From assembly GCF_007993755.1 (NCBI RefSeq), contig NZ_CP042467.1, positions 5,108,001 through 5,172,000 on the forward strand: a DNA stretch of 64,000 nucleotides, given 5' to 3'. Source of the DNA: Microvenator marinus. GTDB taxonomy: Bacteria > Myxococcota_A > Bradymonadia > Bradymonadales > Bradymonadaceae. Shown here piece by piece: positions 1 through 8,994 of the stretch (positions within the stretch are counted from its first letter, which is position 1; each line of letters begins with the position of its first letter). Under the pieces are notes generated by a model. The model was not told the DNA's origin and did not search any database. It saw only the letters and a program-made list of their open reading frames with translations. The translations under genes were made by a program, and so were the position numbers.

Positions 1-52
1 TGGCGTAGGAGCCGGCGGCGAAAGCGCGGAGGAGAGAGCGATTAAGCGACTT

Positions 53-1393
53 GTGGGACTGGTTCTGCAGGTGGCCATCGGGCTCTTCGCGTTGGCGATT
101 TTCGCGTTTTGGATCATCGACGATGTGCGGGTGAAAGTTCTCGACGTCTTCAAAGAGCGTGGGGCCTTCTACATGATTCAGGCGATGAACGACCCGAGCC
201 CAAAGGTCGTGACGCTCGCTTGTAAAAATCTCTTGGCCATCAGTGCGTTTAAGTACGAGCCGTTTGTTGTGGATGGCCTTACTCGCTCTCCCAAGGCCGC
301 GGCGGAGTGTCTTTCGTGGGCAAACGAAAAGGGCATGAGCGGTGGGCGGAGTATTGCCACGCAACTCCTGAGACAGTGGGAGGAGGAAGCCTACGTCAGT
401 GCTGATTCCAACAAGGTGTGCCCATTAGTAGATGCCTACGCCGAAGTAGCGAGTGGCACAGAGATTAACGACCCTCGCTCGTTCTTGCTCGAGTGCTCGC
501 TATCTTCACGAGAAGATAAAGTGAGAGAGTGTTGTGCATCCAACCTGGAGTCTAGGGACATTAAGTTAGCGGCCGCCGATGTGTCTCCGAGCTTTCCGCT
601 TGCGTATAGCGAGTTGGTCGCTGCCTCTTTTAGAGAGGGTGAAGCCGATGAAACCATGAAGTCTATTAGCTCAACCCTGAGTTTAACTTCGAATGAAAAC
701 CGAAAATGGGTGCTGGAGCTCGGATGCGACCTGATGGCGATGGACTCGCAGCGAGACGTGATTCGAGGGCTTAGCCCTCTGGTCAGTGGCAAGACTTGCG
801 GTCTTCCTGAAGACGCGAGGGTTCTACTCGTCCAAGAAGCGGCGTGGCCTCAGATATGTGACGAGATTCTGGAGTTCTCCGCGAAGGCCGACGTCGAGGA
901 ATCCCTGTGCAAATCGTTCAATCGTGTGCTCAAGGTTGCTGCGATTAAGAATGCGCGCTCGGAGGTGGAGAACGCCCTGTCGAAATATCGTTCGCTACAG
1001 CGCGCCCGCGAGGTCGATGATGGCGGTCGAGGCGTTGCGATGTCGCGACGTGCTTCAGCCATGGCGAATCGAAAACGACACGAGATCACAACGTACATCC
1101 CGGCTGGTGCAAACCAAGATAAAACCCACTGCACGCGTAGCAGGCTAAAGGCTCATTCGATCACGGGCCCAATTCAAATCGAGACCTACGAGACGACGCT
1201 ATGCAACCTGGGCTGGGAAGAAGGGCTTACCGCTGAAGACATCAAGTTTCGGGCGCTCTCTGCGGCCTTGAAATCCGTCGATGTGCAGAAGACCGGCGGT
1301 GGAAACATGATCAGAAAGGCTAAGGATGTCGGCGCCACAGAAGGGGAGTTGGATAAGGCGCGGCAGGAAATGAAAAAGGCCGCGAACGAGTGA
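53..1393 (+). CDS. Uncharacterised single-TM protein (5' end uncertain)
   Basis: I do not recognise this protein. With a GTG start at 53 it has one N-terminal membrane helix (about residues 3-21). A helical region follows whose first part (about 40-95) looks HEAT-like, then a basic tail containing two Cys. The same frame stays open without a stop back to base 2, so the real start could lie further upstream or outside the window. A GGAGG-like stretch at 28-34 is too far from 53 to decide. It runs in the same direction as the TadE/TadG-like genes 137 bases downstream and may belong to that pilus locus, but this is context only. Confidence 0.6.
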   Translation: MGLVLQVAIGLFALAIFAFWIIDDVRVKVLDVFKERGAFYMIQAMNDPSPKVVTLACKNLLAISAFKYEPFVVDGLTRSPKAAAECLSWANEKGMSGGRSIATQLLRQWEEEAYVSADSNKVCPLVDAYAEVASGTEINDPRSFLLECSLSSREDKVRECCASNLESRDIKLAAADVSPSFPLAYSELVAASFREGEADETMKSISSTLSLTSNENRKWVLELGCDLMAMDSQRDVIRGLSPLVSGKTCGLPEDARVLLVQEAAWPQICDEILEFSAKADVEESLCKSFNRVLKVAAIKNARSEVENALSKYRSLQRAREVDDGGRGVAMSRRASAMANRKRHEITTYIPAGANQDKTHCTRSRLKAHSITGPIQIETYETTLCNLGWEEGLTAEDIKFRALSAALKSVDVQKTGGGNMIRKAKDVGATEGELDKARQEMKKAANE

Positions 1394-1530
1394 CCCTGAT
1401 GTGCGCAAATTTGGCGCAGGGATATTGTATCGCCGCGAGACAACGCGGTGTTTAAAAGATGGACCGGAACTTGCGTTAGATGCGACCAAGCATTTTTTGC
1501 GAGACATTTTAATATTAGGAGCAGGTCGAC

Positions 1531-2640
1531 ATGAAACCTTCACGTCACCTTCAAAAATCCGTTGTGTCGACCGTGTGCTGGGGCACGATCCACCTCGCAT
1601 GTGTGGCGTTGATCGCGCTCGTGCTGGGTGGTCTACTGGCCCCATCCATGATCACGGTTTGGGCGGCTCAGTACGTCTGGAGCACGCCGGAATTATTGGA
1701 TGAGAATATTCTGCGGCTTGCCCTTCATATCGGCCTCGCGGCCTGTGTCTGGGGGCTAATGGTCATCACCTTTTTGTTGGCGAGAGAGCGCAGAGCCAAC
1801 AAGAGGTCGATCGTTAAGCTCTCGCGCGGCACGGTACTGACGGAAACCATTATCATTCTTCCTGTGTGGCTGCTTCTGGTCTTCGGACTTGCACAGCTTG
1901 CCATCAATAATATCGCCGGGATTCTTGGAAATGTTGCGGTTTACGAGGCGGCTCGGACCGCCTGGGTATGGGAAGGCGAAGTTGGCAAGCGCGCTGGTGT
2001 GACCGAAGCCAAAATGAAAGAGAAGGTGCGGACGGCGGTTGCGCTTGTGATGACACCGGTCGCACCCGGTGGATTCGTCGGAAATCCAACGCTGCCTTCT
2101 CATCCATCGAGGATGCGGACGGCCCTGGCGATGGCGAACGTACCTCTGGTTGGTGGGCCTGCCTCCCAACTCTTGCCCGCGGGAGTGACGGACCTATTAG
2201 GCACTGGCGCTTCGCTGGACCTAACCATTCCTACTCGAAACAATCAGTCGGTCTCACGAGCGCTGGACCAAGAGCTTTTTATTATGCGCACAGTGAAGAA
2301 ATTCACGCACGCTTATCATGCGACCAAGGTCACGGTGAACTCAGGTAACGATACTACGGTGACAATGGAATATATCCACTTCATTGCGATGCCGATGATG
2401 GGGCCCATTTTTGGGAAAAAGAAAGGATTACTCTATGCGCTCAACACATCCGGCACCATGCGTCCGGGCTACTATACCACGGTGAAGCGCAAGACGAGCC
2501 GCCGTTCGCAAAAGAATAATCCTCCCAATGCGGCAAGGCCGTCGAATATGTTTAACGCCGCCCCGACACCCAATCCGGGTGTCAACACGGGCGATATCAA
2601 GGGCGGTGCCAATCAATCTGCCGGAGGTGACTCATGGTGA
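1531..2640 (+). CDS. TadE-like minor pilin with two extra N-terminal TM helices
   Basis: The protein resembles the TadE family of Tad/Flp pilus assembly proteins, thought to be pseudopilins processed by the TadV prepilin peptidase. The TadE signature is a G-TVLTE motif (G100 followed by Glu at +5) leading into a hydrophobic helix (about 104-125) and a Tyr-Glu-Ala-Ala-Arg stretch. Unusually, two more membrane segments (about 17-47 and 62-84) precede it, where ordinary TadE proteins begin almost directly with the pilin-like helix. The C-terminus is Asn/Pro-rich. A TAGGAG ribosome site at 1516-1521 supports the ATG. The end overlaps the next start (2634), which suggests translational coupling. 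Confidence 0.75.
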   Translation: MKPSRHLQKSVVSTVCWGTIHLACVALIALVLGGLLAPSMITVWAAQYVWSTPELLDENILRLALHIGLAACVWGLMVITFLLARERRANKRSIVKLSRGTVLTETIIILPVWLLLVFGLAQLAINNIAGILGNVAVYEAARTAWVWEGEVGKRAGVTEAKMKEKVRTAVALVMTPVAPGGFVGNPTLPSHPSRMRTALAMANVPLVGGPASQLLPAGVTDLLGTGASLDLTIPTRNNQSVSRALDQELFIMRTVKKFTHAYHATKVTVNSGNDTTVTMEYIHFIAMPMMGPIFGKKKGLLYALNTSGTMRPGYYTTVKRKTSRRSQKNNPPNAARPSNMFNAAPTPNPGVNTGDIKGGANQSAGGDSW

Positions 2641-4010
2641 GATTGCGCTTAAGTGAGTTTAACTCCAACCAGTCAGGCGCCATCGCGATGTTAACCATGG
2701 CGGCGCTCCTAGTGCTGACCATGATCGCGTGGGTGCTCTTTGATGCGGGCACCAGCGCTCGTGACGCGCTCGACGTTCAGGCATCGGCGGATACAGCTTC
2801 GTGGAGCCAATCGGCCGTAGAGGCCCGTTCCATGAACATGATGGCGTTCGCGAATGTTGGAAAACGTGTGACCTTCGGCATGACGTCATTCTATCAGGCG
2901 CTGTGGCTCTCGTGGGCGGCATTGTTGGTCGCGGCCGCTGCGCTTACGGTCGCATGTTGGATCGCGAATATCCCACTATTCGGAGCGATTACGTCCGTGT
3001 GTAAGGAATTGACGAGTTTCACCATCCAGGTGGGGCTCGTGATGGTGGATGAACTGCCGGATCTGATCATCTTTGAGAGCGATCTGGTCCAAAACTATTT
3101 CAAAGATGATTTGACGGCGTTTGATGATTACCAAAAGTACATGACACAGCTTACGCCATGGTGGAGCTGGGCCGAAGGGTTTACGAGAGGCGCCCGCAAC
3201 GGTGCAGTAGTCGCGAGCTCATTCCCTGTCCCCGAAAGAATCGGGAGCACATCTTTTCAAACCGACCAAGTCGACCGACTACCGGTTGAAAAGGCGCCTA
3301 CCACCCAAGGCTACACGGACATGTGTGCAAAAGTGTACACGGAGCTCGATATTGGAATTCATGTCATCGACTATGGCATCAAGAGTTCCGGGAATATGAG
3401 TGGCGGAAGCGGGTGGGAGCGACCGCTCGCATTCTTGATGACAGGTGGTATGGCGCTCGGATTCATGATCCCGGCGTGCGCCATCAACGCGTTGATCTAC
3501 GGAGATGTAGGCGCCCCATATCAAATGGAGACGTTCAGCTCGGACGCCATGTGGCAGCTGCGCGCATCGAACCTGACCTTCTCCTACGCACCAAACCCGA
3601 AGCGGTTCTCGGACACTGGCGATCGAAAGAAGTACAACTATTTGAGCCCGGATTATACGTCATTGCCGCACTACTCGGGCGGTGGTTACTACGGCATGGC
3701 CAGAAGTGAAATCTCATTCCAAGATGGCACACCAGATCTCTGGAAGGCGTCATGGACGGCGCGAATGCGGCCGGTGGCTCTACCTGGTGAGTGGTCGAGC
3801 CTTGGAAGCGGCGTGACGCTTGTGAAGGCATGGCGTGATGTGCTTCCGTACGTCACGGCAGCAGCCGCTGTGCTTTCACTTGTTGACGGCGCGATTTCAG
3901 GTGACCTGGATCCCGCAGGTCTGCTGGCGGGTGGTGCTAAAGACCTCGTTAACGTGGATTCCGCCCTTGGTGGCTTGACTGATGATAGTGTGGAGGGATT
4001 GGCGAAATGA
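2634..4010 (+). CDS. TadG-like pilus assembly protein
   Basis: The N-terminus has the TadG/TadE-like layout: a short basic leader, the motif QSGAIAML and one hydrophobic helix (about 17-37), followed by a conserved-looking Ala/Asp stretch of the type 'DALDVQASADTASWSQS' typical of Flp TadG proteins. No Glu is present at +5 of the Gly, so it is probably not processed like a pilin. Other hydrophobic stretches occur near 95-120 and 265-290. It lacks an obvious C-terminal VWA domain, which some TadG proteins carry. It overlaps the genes on both sides by 4-7 bases, so the three genes are likely co-translated and act at the cell envelope. Confidence 0.7.
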   Translation: MVRLRLSEFNSNQSGAIAMLTMAALLVLTMIAWVLFDAGTSARDALDVQASADTASWSQSAVEARSMNMMAFANVGKRVTFGMTSFYQALWLSWAALLVAAAALTVACWIANIPLFGAITSVCKELTSFTIQVGLVMVDELPDLIIFESDLVQNYFKDDLTAFDDYQKYMTQLTPWWSWAEGFTRGARNGAVVASSFPVPERIGSTSFQTDQVDRLPVEKAPTTQGYTDMCAKVYTELDIGIHVIDYGIKSSGNMSGGSGWERPLAFLMTGGMALGFMIPACAINALIYGDVGAPYQMETFSSDAMWQLRASNLTFSYAPNPKRFSDTGDRKKYNYLSPDYTSLPHYSGGGYYGMARSEISFQDGTPDLWKASWTARMRPVALPGEWSSLGSGVTLVKAWRDVLPYVTAAAAVLSLVDGAISGDLDPAGLLAGGAKDLVNVDSALGGLTDDSVEGLAK

Positions 4011-4942
4011 GACGATTACTCCGCTTCAATCGAAACGAACGGGCCAGCGCAATGACGGAATTCGTCATGTTTTTGCCCATATTCATCGTGGTCTTTGCCG
4101 GAATCGTGAATCTCGGCAAGTTCGGCTACTCCACCACCCAGAACAAGATACTCGCCCAAAAGGCCCTCTGGACAGGCGTGATTCCGGTGACGCACTCTAC
4201 GACTACAGACACGGGGTCGCATATGTCCTCCGTAATCGGCGGAGGCGACGCAGGATTGCACCTCGCCGATCTGGCAATGGACGGCTCCAACCCTCAACAG
4301 GCGGTTGACGGTGTGGAGGGAGGACTCATGGGCCTCGGCTTGGGTGTAGGAGGCCATTGGGGCGAGTCCTACGGTCGTACCATCGTGGTTTCGGTACTAC
4401 CCGGAGTAGGTGGTGACCTCGAGCGGCACGAGAGCGCCGAAGATGTGATCGGTGATCAACCTTTCCCTCAAGCAATTCTCAACGATAGCGTCAACAGACC
4501 GCGGGGCAGTGGCGGGATTATCGGTTCGATTTTGCAGTATATCGCAGGAAGCGGCGTCGTCGCGGCTCTTGGCGCGGGAATTAGATACGGTACGGTCTTC
4601 GGTGAGCACGAGCACACGTTCACCGTGGGTCGGCTCGGGAGCTTTAAGTCGCGTTCTCACTACGATGTGCTCGTCGCGCCATCCCCGCTCAAGGGCGTTG
4701 CTACGAAGACTTCTTGGGCGCTCGCACGCGCCTATGCGGAGAGCGAAGACAACTACAGCGTCATGATGAACTTTGGTGAGTCGGAGTGGGAAGGAGATTC
4801 ATCGGGCGGATCATCCATGGACGGCACGATGGGTGATTTGGGCGATTTCGACCCGAACTTCGACCCCGATAGTGACGATTATCAGGATCAGATCGACGAG
4901 GCCATTCGTGAATCTGAGGAGCAGGAAGGAGGTGGGGGATGA
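4007..4942 (+). CDS. TadE-like minor pilin
   Basis: This is a second TadE-type protein. After a short basic leader the motif A-SAMTE places Glu at +5 of a likely prepilin cleavage site, followed by a single hydrophobic helix (about 17-36) and a YSTTQNK segment. The remainder is Gly-rich and ends in a very acidic Asp/Glu/Gly tail (about 265-311). The ATG overlaps the previous stop (ATGA at 4007-4010), and its own stop overlaps the next start (4939-4942). The role is inferred to be a minor pseudopilin of a Tad pilus; the assembly ATPases TadA/TadZ and the secretin are not in the window. Confidence 0.75.
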   Translation: MRRLLRFNRNERASAMTEFVMFLPIFIVVFAGIVNLGKFGYSTTQNKILAQKALWTGVIPVTHSTTTDTGSHMSSVIGGGDAGLHLADLAMDGSNPQQAVDGVEGGLMGLGLGVGGHWGESYGRTIVVSVLPGVGGDLERHESAEDVIGDQPFPQAILNDSVNRPRGSGGIIGSILQYIAGSGVVAALGAGIRYGTVFGEHEHTFTVGRLGSFKSRSHYDVLVAPSPLKGVATKTSWALARAYAESEDNYSVMMNFGESEWEGDSSGGSSMDGTMGDLGDFDPNFDPDSDDYQDQIDEAIRESEEQEGGGG

Positions 4943-5973
4943 GATTGCTTCAATCGACATTGAAGATAGGGGCCGCAGGAGCCACGATTTTTGGAATCGG
5001 TTGGGCGATCTTAACCTTTGGTGGCAACGCTGAGGTCAAGAGCGCAGACGCGGACATCATTTCCTTTGACTTCGCACCAAAGACAAACACCCAAAAGTTT
5101 CAGGACTCGCTCGACGAACTCGGTATGGAGAAAGCTCGGTACTACGATTGGAACGGCAACAAGATGGCGTTCTCAACGATGGTGACGGATGACGAGCCTC
5201 TGGTTGTGCTTCACGAGTTCCAGGAGAAATTTCGCGAAAAAGGGCTCAACGATCGGATCTACTCTGGCAAGTCAAATGCCGTGGATCTGAGAGGGCGCGA
5301 CGTGTCTGAGCTGACCCCCGAGGAACGCGAAGCACAAATGAAACACCTCGAAGAACTTTATGTGAAACACAGTAATTTCTTCGCCGGTGGGATGGTTCCT
5401 AATGTTGTGACGCGCGATTATGTGACCATGCACGGCATGGACTCAAAGGGCGGAGCAGAAACCGGCCTAGACTTCATAAAGGAAGTTCGAGAGCGCGGAT
5501 CTTCTCGGCTGACCGATAGTGTTGGCGCTGCGAGAACCATCGAGATCTTCCGAGAGTCAGGGCGCACGCGCGTTGCGGCAACCTGGACAGACGATGAAGT
5601 TGATTTCTCGAAGTTTCGAAACGCCTCAAACGCTGCCGAAGTGGGTGGCTCAAGCAAGGTTCCAGCGTGCATGGGTTGCGAGCGTCTGATGCGATTCAAG
5701 GGCGAGACCGAAGAGGGTTACGCGTCAAACCTTTTTCATTCGGATTCTCAAACCAAAGCCGACGTCGTTCGGTTCTACAGGGAGTCGATGGCGAGGCGAG
5801 GGTGGATGTTGACCCCGGCAACTAAGGCGATGATGGCGGCCGAGCAGGTGAAACTCAAGCAAAAGTCGGATGTCGAGTTCCTCTCGTTTGCTCGAGGCAG
5901 CGAGTTTGTGAACGTTCTCGTCTACACCGGCAGTGACGGGAAAACCGTTGCGAAGGTCATGGAAGCTCCCTGA
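4939..5973 (+). CDS. Membrane-anchored uncharacterised protein of the Tad operon
   Basis: I do not recognise a family. There is an N-terminal signal-anchor helix (about 8-28) and then a soluble, probably periplasmic domain of about 310 residues. Two Cys in a CMGC motif (about 241-244) could form a redox or structural pair. The C-terminal 90 residues contain a 'VVRFYRESMARRGW' segment like those in domains that score small solvent-exposed sensor modules. The gene begins inside the stop of the TadE-like gene and ends the operon; the next gene (rplS) is 138 bases away behind a structured leader. A role in pilus assembly is inferred only from position. Confidence 0.6.
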   Translation: MRLLQSTLKIGAAGATIFGIGWAILTFGGNAEVKSADADIISFDFAPKTNTQKFQDSLDELGMEKARYYDWNGNKMAFSTMVTDDEPLVVLHEFQEKFREKGLNDRIYSGKSNAVDLRGRDVSELTPEEREAQMKHLEELYVKHSNFFAGGMVPNVVTRDYVTMHGMDSKGGAETGLDFIKEVRERGSSRLTDSVGAARTIEIFRESGRTRVAATWTDDEVDFSKFRNASNAAEVGGSSKVPACMGCERLMRFKGETEEGYASNLFHSDSQTKADVVRFYRESMARRGWMLTPATKAMMAAEQVKLKQKSDVEFLSFARGSEFVNVLVYTGSDGKTVAKVMEAP

Positions 5974-6022
5974 CGAAAAAAGACGAAAAGGGAACTTGAA
6001 TTCCGAGTTGCTGGGTGCTATC

Positions 6023-6090
6023 AAGGCCGGCCTTGTGGGCCGAGTGCCTTTAAGCGATTGAAATATTTTCCCGGATTTTCTCCGGGTTTT
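6023..6090 (+). promoter_or_regulatory. Two-hairpin leader upstream of rplS
   Basis: Two stem-loops lie between the Tad-type operon and rplS. The first pairs AAGGCCGGCC (6023-6032) with GGCCG-AGT-GCCTT (6038-6050), leaving a TTGTG loop and a 3-base bulge. The second is a perfect 6-bp stem CCCGGA/TCCGGG (6070-6075 and 6081-6086) with loop TTTTC, followed by TTTT. The second resembles a short intrinsic terminator lying only 10 bases before the rplS ribosome site. It could end the upstream operon, or act as an attenuator or ribosomal-protein leader. The structures are seen; the function is inferred. Confidence 0.45.
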
Positions 6091-6111
6091 GAGAAGATTT
6101 GGAGTAGGTCC

Positions 6112-6465
6112 ATGGACGTCATCAAGAAACTCAATGAGAAGCAGCTTCGCGAAGTTCCTCACTTCCGCCCAGGCGATACCGTACGTGTTCACTTGCTCAT
6201 CCGCGAGGGTGAGAAAGAGCGTGTTCAGGTATTCGAAGGCGTCTGCATCGGCCGAAGCGGCTCAGGCCTTCAGGAAACGTTCACCGTTCGTAAGATCTCC
6301 TACACCGTAGGCGTCGAGCGCGTGTTCCCTGTACACAGCCCAAGGATCGAGAAAATCGAAGTTGCCGCAATCGGTAAGGTCCGTCGTGCGAAATTGCACT
6401 ACCTCCGAGAACTTACTGGTAAGGCTGCTCGTATTCGCACCAAGCGTGAGCGAAAGGGCACCTGA
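6112..6465 (+). CDS. rplS: 50S ribosomal protein L19
   Basis: L19 sits at the 30S-50S interface of the ribosome. The 117-residue product has the family's full length and hallmarks: an N-terminal FRPGDTVRV strand, the [11 protein letters not shown] loop, [26 protein letters not shown], and a basic C-terminal tail with [18 protein letters not shown]. The frame is open upstream to 6058, but ATG 6112 was chosen because GGAG at 6101-6104 lies 7 bases before it and the family starts at this residue. The usual upstream partners trmD and rimM are absent here. Confidence 0.97.
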   Translation: MDVIKKLNEKQLREVPHFRPGDTVRVHLLIREGEKERVQVFEGVCIGRSGSGLQETFTVRKISYTVGVERVFPVHSPRIEKIEVAAIGKVRRAKLHYLRELTGKAARIRTKRERKGT

Positions 6466-6504
6466 GCGTTGCGCATTTAGAGTCGCCCGGCGTACAATAC
6501 CTCC

Positions 6505-8244
6505 ATGCGAATTCAGGAAATTGTATTTCAGGGCCTCTACGAGGCGTCTTCTCCGGTCAAGATAAGGGCCGAGAAAGACGTAGACTCTATCACCCTCCCG
6601 CACCCCCTGCGGGCAGAGCAGATCCAAGACATCCTGCTATCGATTTTCTATCCCGATCGTACTCCGGCTAAACTTGCGCAGGAGTACCGAAGTGGCGGGA
6701 TGGTGGCGTGTAGTTTTCGGTTTCGAGGAAAGCCCTTTCGGATTCTGCGCAAAGGTGGTCCGGAGTCGCTACGCCTTCAAAGTGGCGAGGGCGGTAATTT
6801 TCAAGATGTGGCTCAAGGAAAGAATGTGGAGAGCATTCTCAAGCAGTCCATGGGATTGCCTGAATTCCAGGTCTTTTGGGTCTTGAGCCTATGGCGCTAC
6901 GACACATCCCCTTCCTCCAATTCAAAGATCGACATCGACGCCTTTGAGCCTCACGTGCGTGACATCGTTCTGCGCTACCGACAGGCGCGCAAAATTGAAG
7001 CGGCCGAGGATCGGATCAAGAGTCTAGAGTCGAGGATTGCAGAAAAGAGACGCGATCTCGGAAAGGGTATGGCCCTTGAGGAGAAGCTCGGTAAGGCTCG
7101 TGAAAAGATGCGTGAAATCGAGGTCTCCGAGTTGAGCTCGGAAGATGTCGACTTGCTCCAAAACAGCGAGTTCACCTTTAAAGAGTTTCAGGCCCAGATC
7201 GATCGCCTGAGCCGGGAAGAGGAAGAAGAGAGAAGTCGGGCTTTTGCTTTGCTTCCCACTCCTTTCGCAAAGGAGCCTGTGTTCTTGGTTGGACTTGTAG
7301 TGGGACTCCTCTCCGTTGCGGTTTCTGTAGCGATGAGCCAGACACCCTGGAGGGCCATTGCGTTGGCGGACTCGGTGGGGTTTGGGATGTGTGCGTATGT
7401 ACTGCTCAACTATTATGTTGGATTGGAGCGCGCCAACGTCCATCAAGTGCGTATGGAGTCGATTAAACGCCGACTCAATCAGGTTCGTGAAGAGAGGGTT
7501 GCCCTCGAAGAGCGCATCAACCATATCCTGATTCACGCACGAATCGACGATGCCAAGGATGTTGGTGAGCGCGTCGAGAAGGCGCAGAAACTCAGAAAGA
7601 TCATCGAGCAGATGGAAGCTCAGGTCCAAGATCTGAGGCGCGATCCGACTTACGTCAAAGGCAAGGCCGAGATCGACAAGCTAGAGAAGGAACTCGAGGT
7701 GGCGCGTGACGCTAAGCCACCTTCAAGTCCTGATATGATGTCCGCGTATCAACTCGAGTCCGACCTTGATTCGCTTGGAATTGATGCTGCCGCCGTGGCC
7801 CAAGAGGACACGGAAGACGCGAAGGACGACTTCGATCCCCTCACCAACTTGGTCGAGGTCGCCAAGCTCACCCAAGAGTGGCAAGGCGGGCAAATCGTCG
7901 AGAAGACCAGGCGCATGTGGGCTAAGATTGCAAGCTTCCTCCTCGGAGAGAGGTTTAAGGATGTGGACCTGACGGCTGATGGGGAGCTCAAGGTTGGGGC
8001 CCTTGGCGCCGAACAGTTGGCCATGTGGGCGAAGACACGTCCGTCCGAGCATCAGGCACTTATGGTCGCTCTTTTGGTCGCACTTCAGGTGAATGCGCCA
8101 GAGTTTTCGAGTCGAGGTTTCTTCGAGTCAATCGTCGTACCCGACCCGGGTCGTTGGCTAACAGCCGATCAGACAAAGAAGATCAACGAGGTCTTTGCCA
8201 GTGCGGCACGCCGAACCCCAGTGATTCTTCTCAAAGAACCATGA
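6505..8244 (+). CDS. Membrane-embedded SMC/Rad50-like (YhaN-like) protein lacking a P-loop
   Basis: The layout is that of an SMC/Rad50/YhaN-type protein: an N-terminal head (about 1-150), a coiled coil (about 158-245), a hinge region and a second coiled coil (about 308-400). A C-terminal head half follows, with a region around residues 500-579 resembling the signature and Walker B lobes. The hinge is replaced by two membrane helices (about 258-278 and 284-306). The place where GxxGxGKST is expected reads LPHPLRAEQIQD, so no Walker A motif is visible. It is probably an inactive relative anchored in the inner membrane. It lies between rplS and rnhB, and its stop overlaps the rnhB start (ATGA). 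Function unknown. Confidence 0.6.
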   Translation: MRIQEIVFQGLYEASSPVKIRAEKDVDSITLPHPLRAEQIQDILLSIFYPDRTPAKLAQEYRSGGMVACSFRFRGKPFRILRKGGPESLRLQSGEGGNFQDVAQGKNVESILKQSMGLPEFQVFWVLSLWRYDTSPSSNSKIDIDAFEPHVRDIVLRYRQARKIEAAEDRIKSLESRIAEKRRDLGKGMALEEKLGKAREKMREIEVSELSSEDVDLLQNSEFTFKEFQAQIDRLSREEEEERSRAFALLPTPFAKEPVFLVGLVVGLLSVAVSVAMSQTPWRAIALADSVGFGMCAYVLLNYYVGLERANVHQVRMESIKRRLNQVREERVALEERINHILIHARIDDAKDVGERVEKAQKLRKIIEQMEAQVQDLRRDPTYVKGKAEIDKLEKELEVARDAKPPSSPDMMSAYQLESDLDSLGIDAAAVAQEDTEDAKDDFDPLTNLVEVAKLTQEWQGGQIVEKTRRMWAKIASFLLGERFKDVDLTADGELKVGALGAEQLAMWAKTRPSEHQALMVALLVALQVNAPEFSSRGFFESIVVPDPGRWLTADQTKKINEVFASAARRTPVILLKEP

Positions 8245-8924
8245 TGCAGATTAGCCTCTTCTCTGAGCCTGGATGGGAAATCGGGGACGTAGAGGATTGG
8301 TGCGTTCAAAGCGGCTATCGGTGGGTCGTTGGGGTCGACGAGGCAGGCCGTGGGCCACTCGCTGGGCCTGTACAGGCCGCGGCCGTCTTGCTCGACTTGC
8401 ACCAGTTGGACGACCAATGGCTGAAGTCGTTGAATGACTCAAAGAAGTTGAGTGAGACAGCACGGGAAGACGCCTTTCAAGCTATTGTCGAGAACGCGTG
8501 CGCGTTTAAATTGGTGGCCAAGGATGCTGCGTTGATCGATCAGATCAACATTCTGCAAGCTTCGCTCGAGGCGCTCGCCGATTGCGCGTCTGCAATCTCG
8601 GCTGAGCATGACGTGGACTTTCTGGCGGTGGATGGCAACCAACGAGTTGAGTGGGTGGGGAAGCAGCGCGCGCTTGTGAAGGGGGATGGACGTAGTTTGG
8701 CGATCGCTGCTGCGTCCATTCTTGCGAAAGTAACGCGTGATCGGATGATGAAAGAAAGCCATGAGAAATGGCCCGAGTATCGATTTGATTCGAACAAGGG
8801 ATACGGCTCCAAAGTACATCTCCAAGCGATCGAAACCTACGGCCCGTGCGAGATTCATCGGCTAAGTTTTGCCGGTGTTAAGGAGCACTCCCACCGGTTG
8901 CGTGACCTCAAGTGCGAAAAATGA
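8241..8924 (+). CDS. rnhB: Ribonuclease HII
   Basis: RNase HII cleaves RNA in RNA-DNA hybrids and at single misincorporated ribonucleotides. The 227-residue protein shows the GVDEAGRGPLAGPV motif (catalytic Asp33 and Glu34), LNDSKKLS, a later VDGN Asp, the KGDGRSLAIAAASILAKVTRDR block, and a YGSKVHLQAI / HRLSFAGV C-terminus. The frame is open 216 bases upstream inside the previous gene. ATG 8241 is preferred because it overlaps the preceding stop (ATGATG at 8241-8246) and matches family length. The gene is followed by yraN, a common pairing in proteobacteria. Confidence 0.95.
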   Translation: MMQISLFSEPGWEIGDVEDWCVQSGYRWVVGVDEAGRGPLAGPVQAAAVLLDLHQLDDQWLKSLNDSKKLSETAREDAFQAIVENACAFKLVAKDAALIDQINILQASLEALADCASAISAEHDVDFLAVDGNQRVEWVGKQRALVKGDGRSLAIAAASILAKVTRDRMMKESHEKWPEYRFDSNKGYGSKVHLQAIETYGPCEIHRLSFAGVKEHSHRLRDLKCEK

Positions 8925-8994
8925 AGAAAGTTCGCAACACTTGAGAAAAATGTCCGAAAACAATTCTAGGGAGAGAAACGTTTAGGAGGTTTTT

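Noticed and set aside
1433..1448. Small CCGCG/CGCGG stem before the TadE-like gene
   Set aside because: Only 5 bp with a 6-base loop and no proper T tract; too weak to call a terminator.
6058..6111. Upstream extension of rplS
   Set aside because: The extra 18 codons cover the leader hairpin and lie upstream of the natural ribosome site.
8025..8240. Upstream in-frame extension of rnhB
   Set aside because: The extra 72 residues lie inside the preceding gene, are not protein-like, and the family starts at the ATGATG at 8241.
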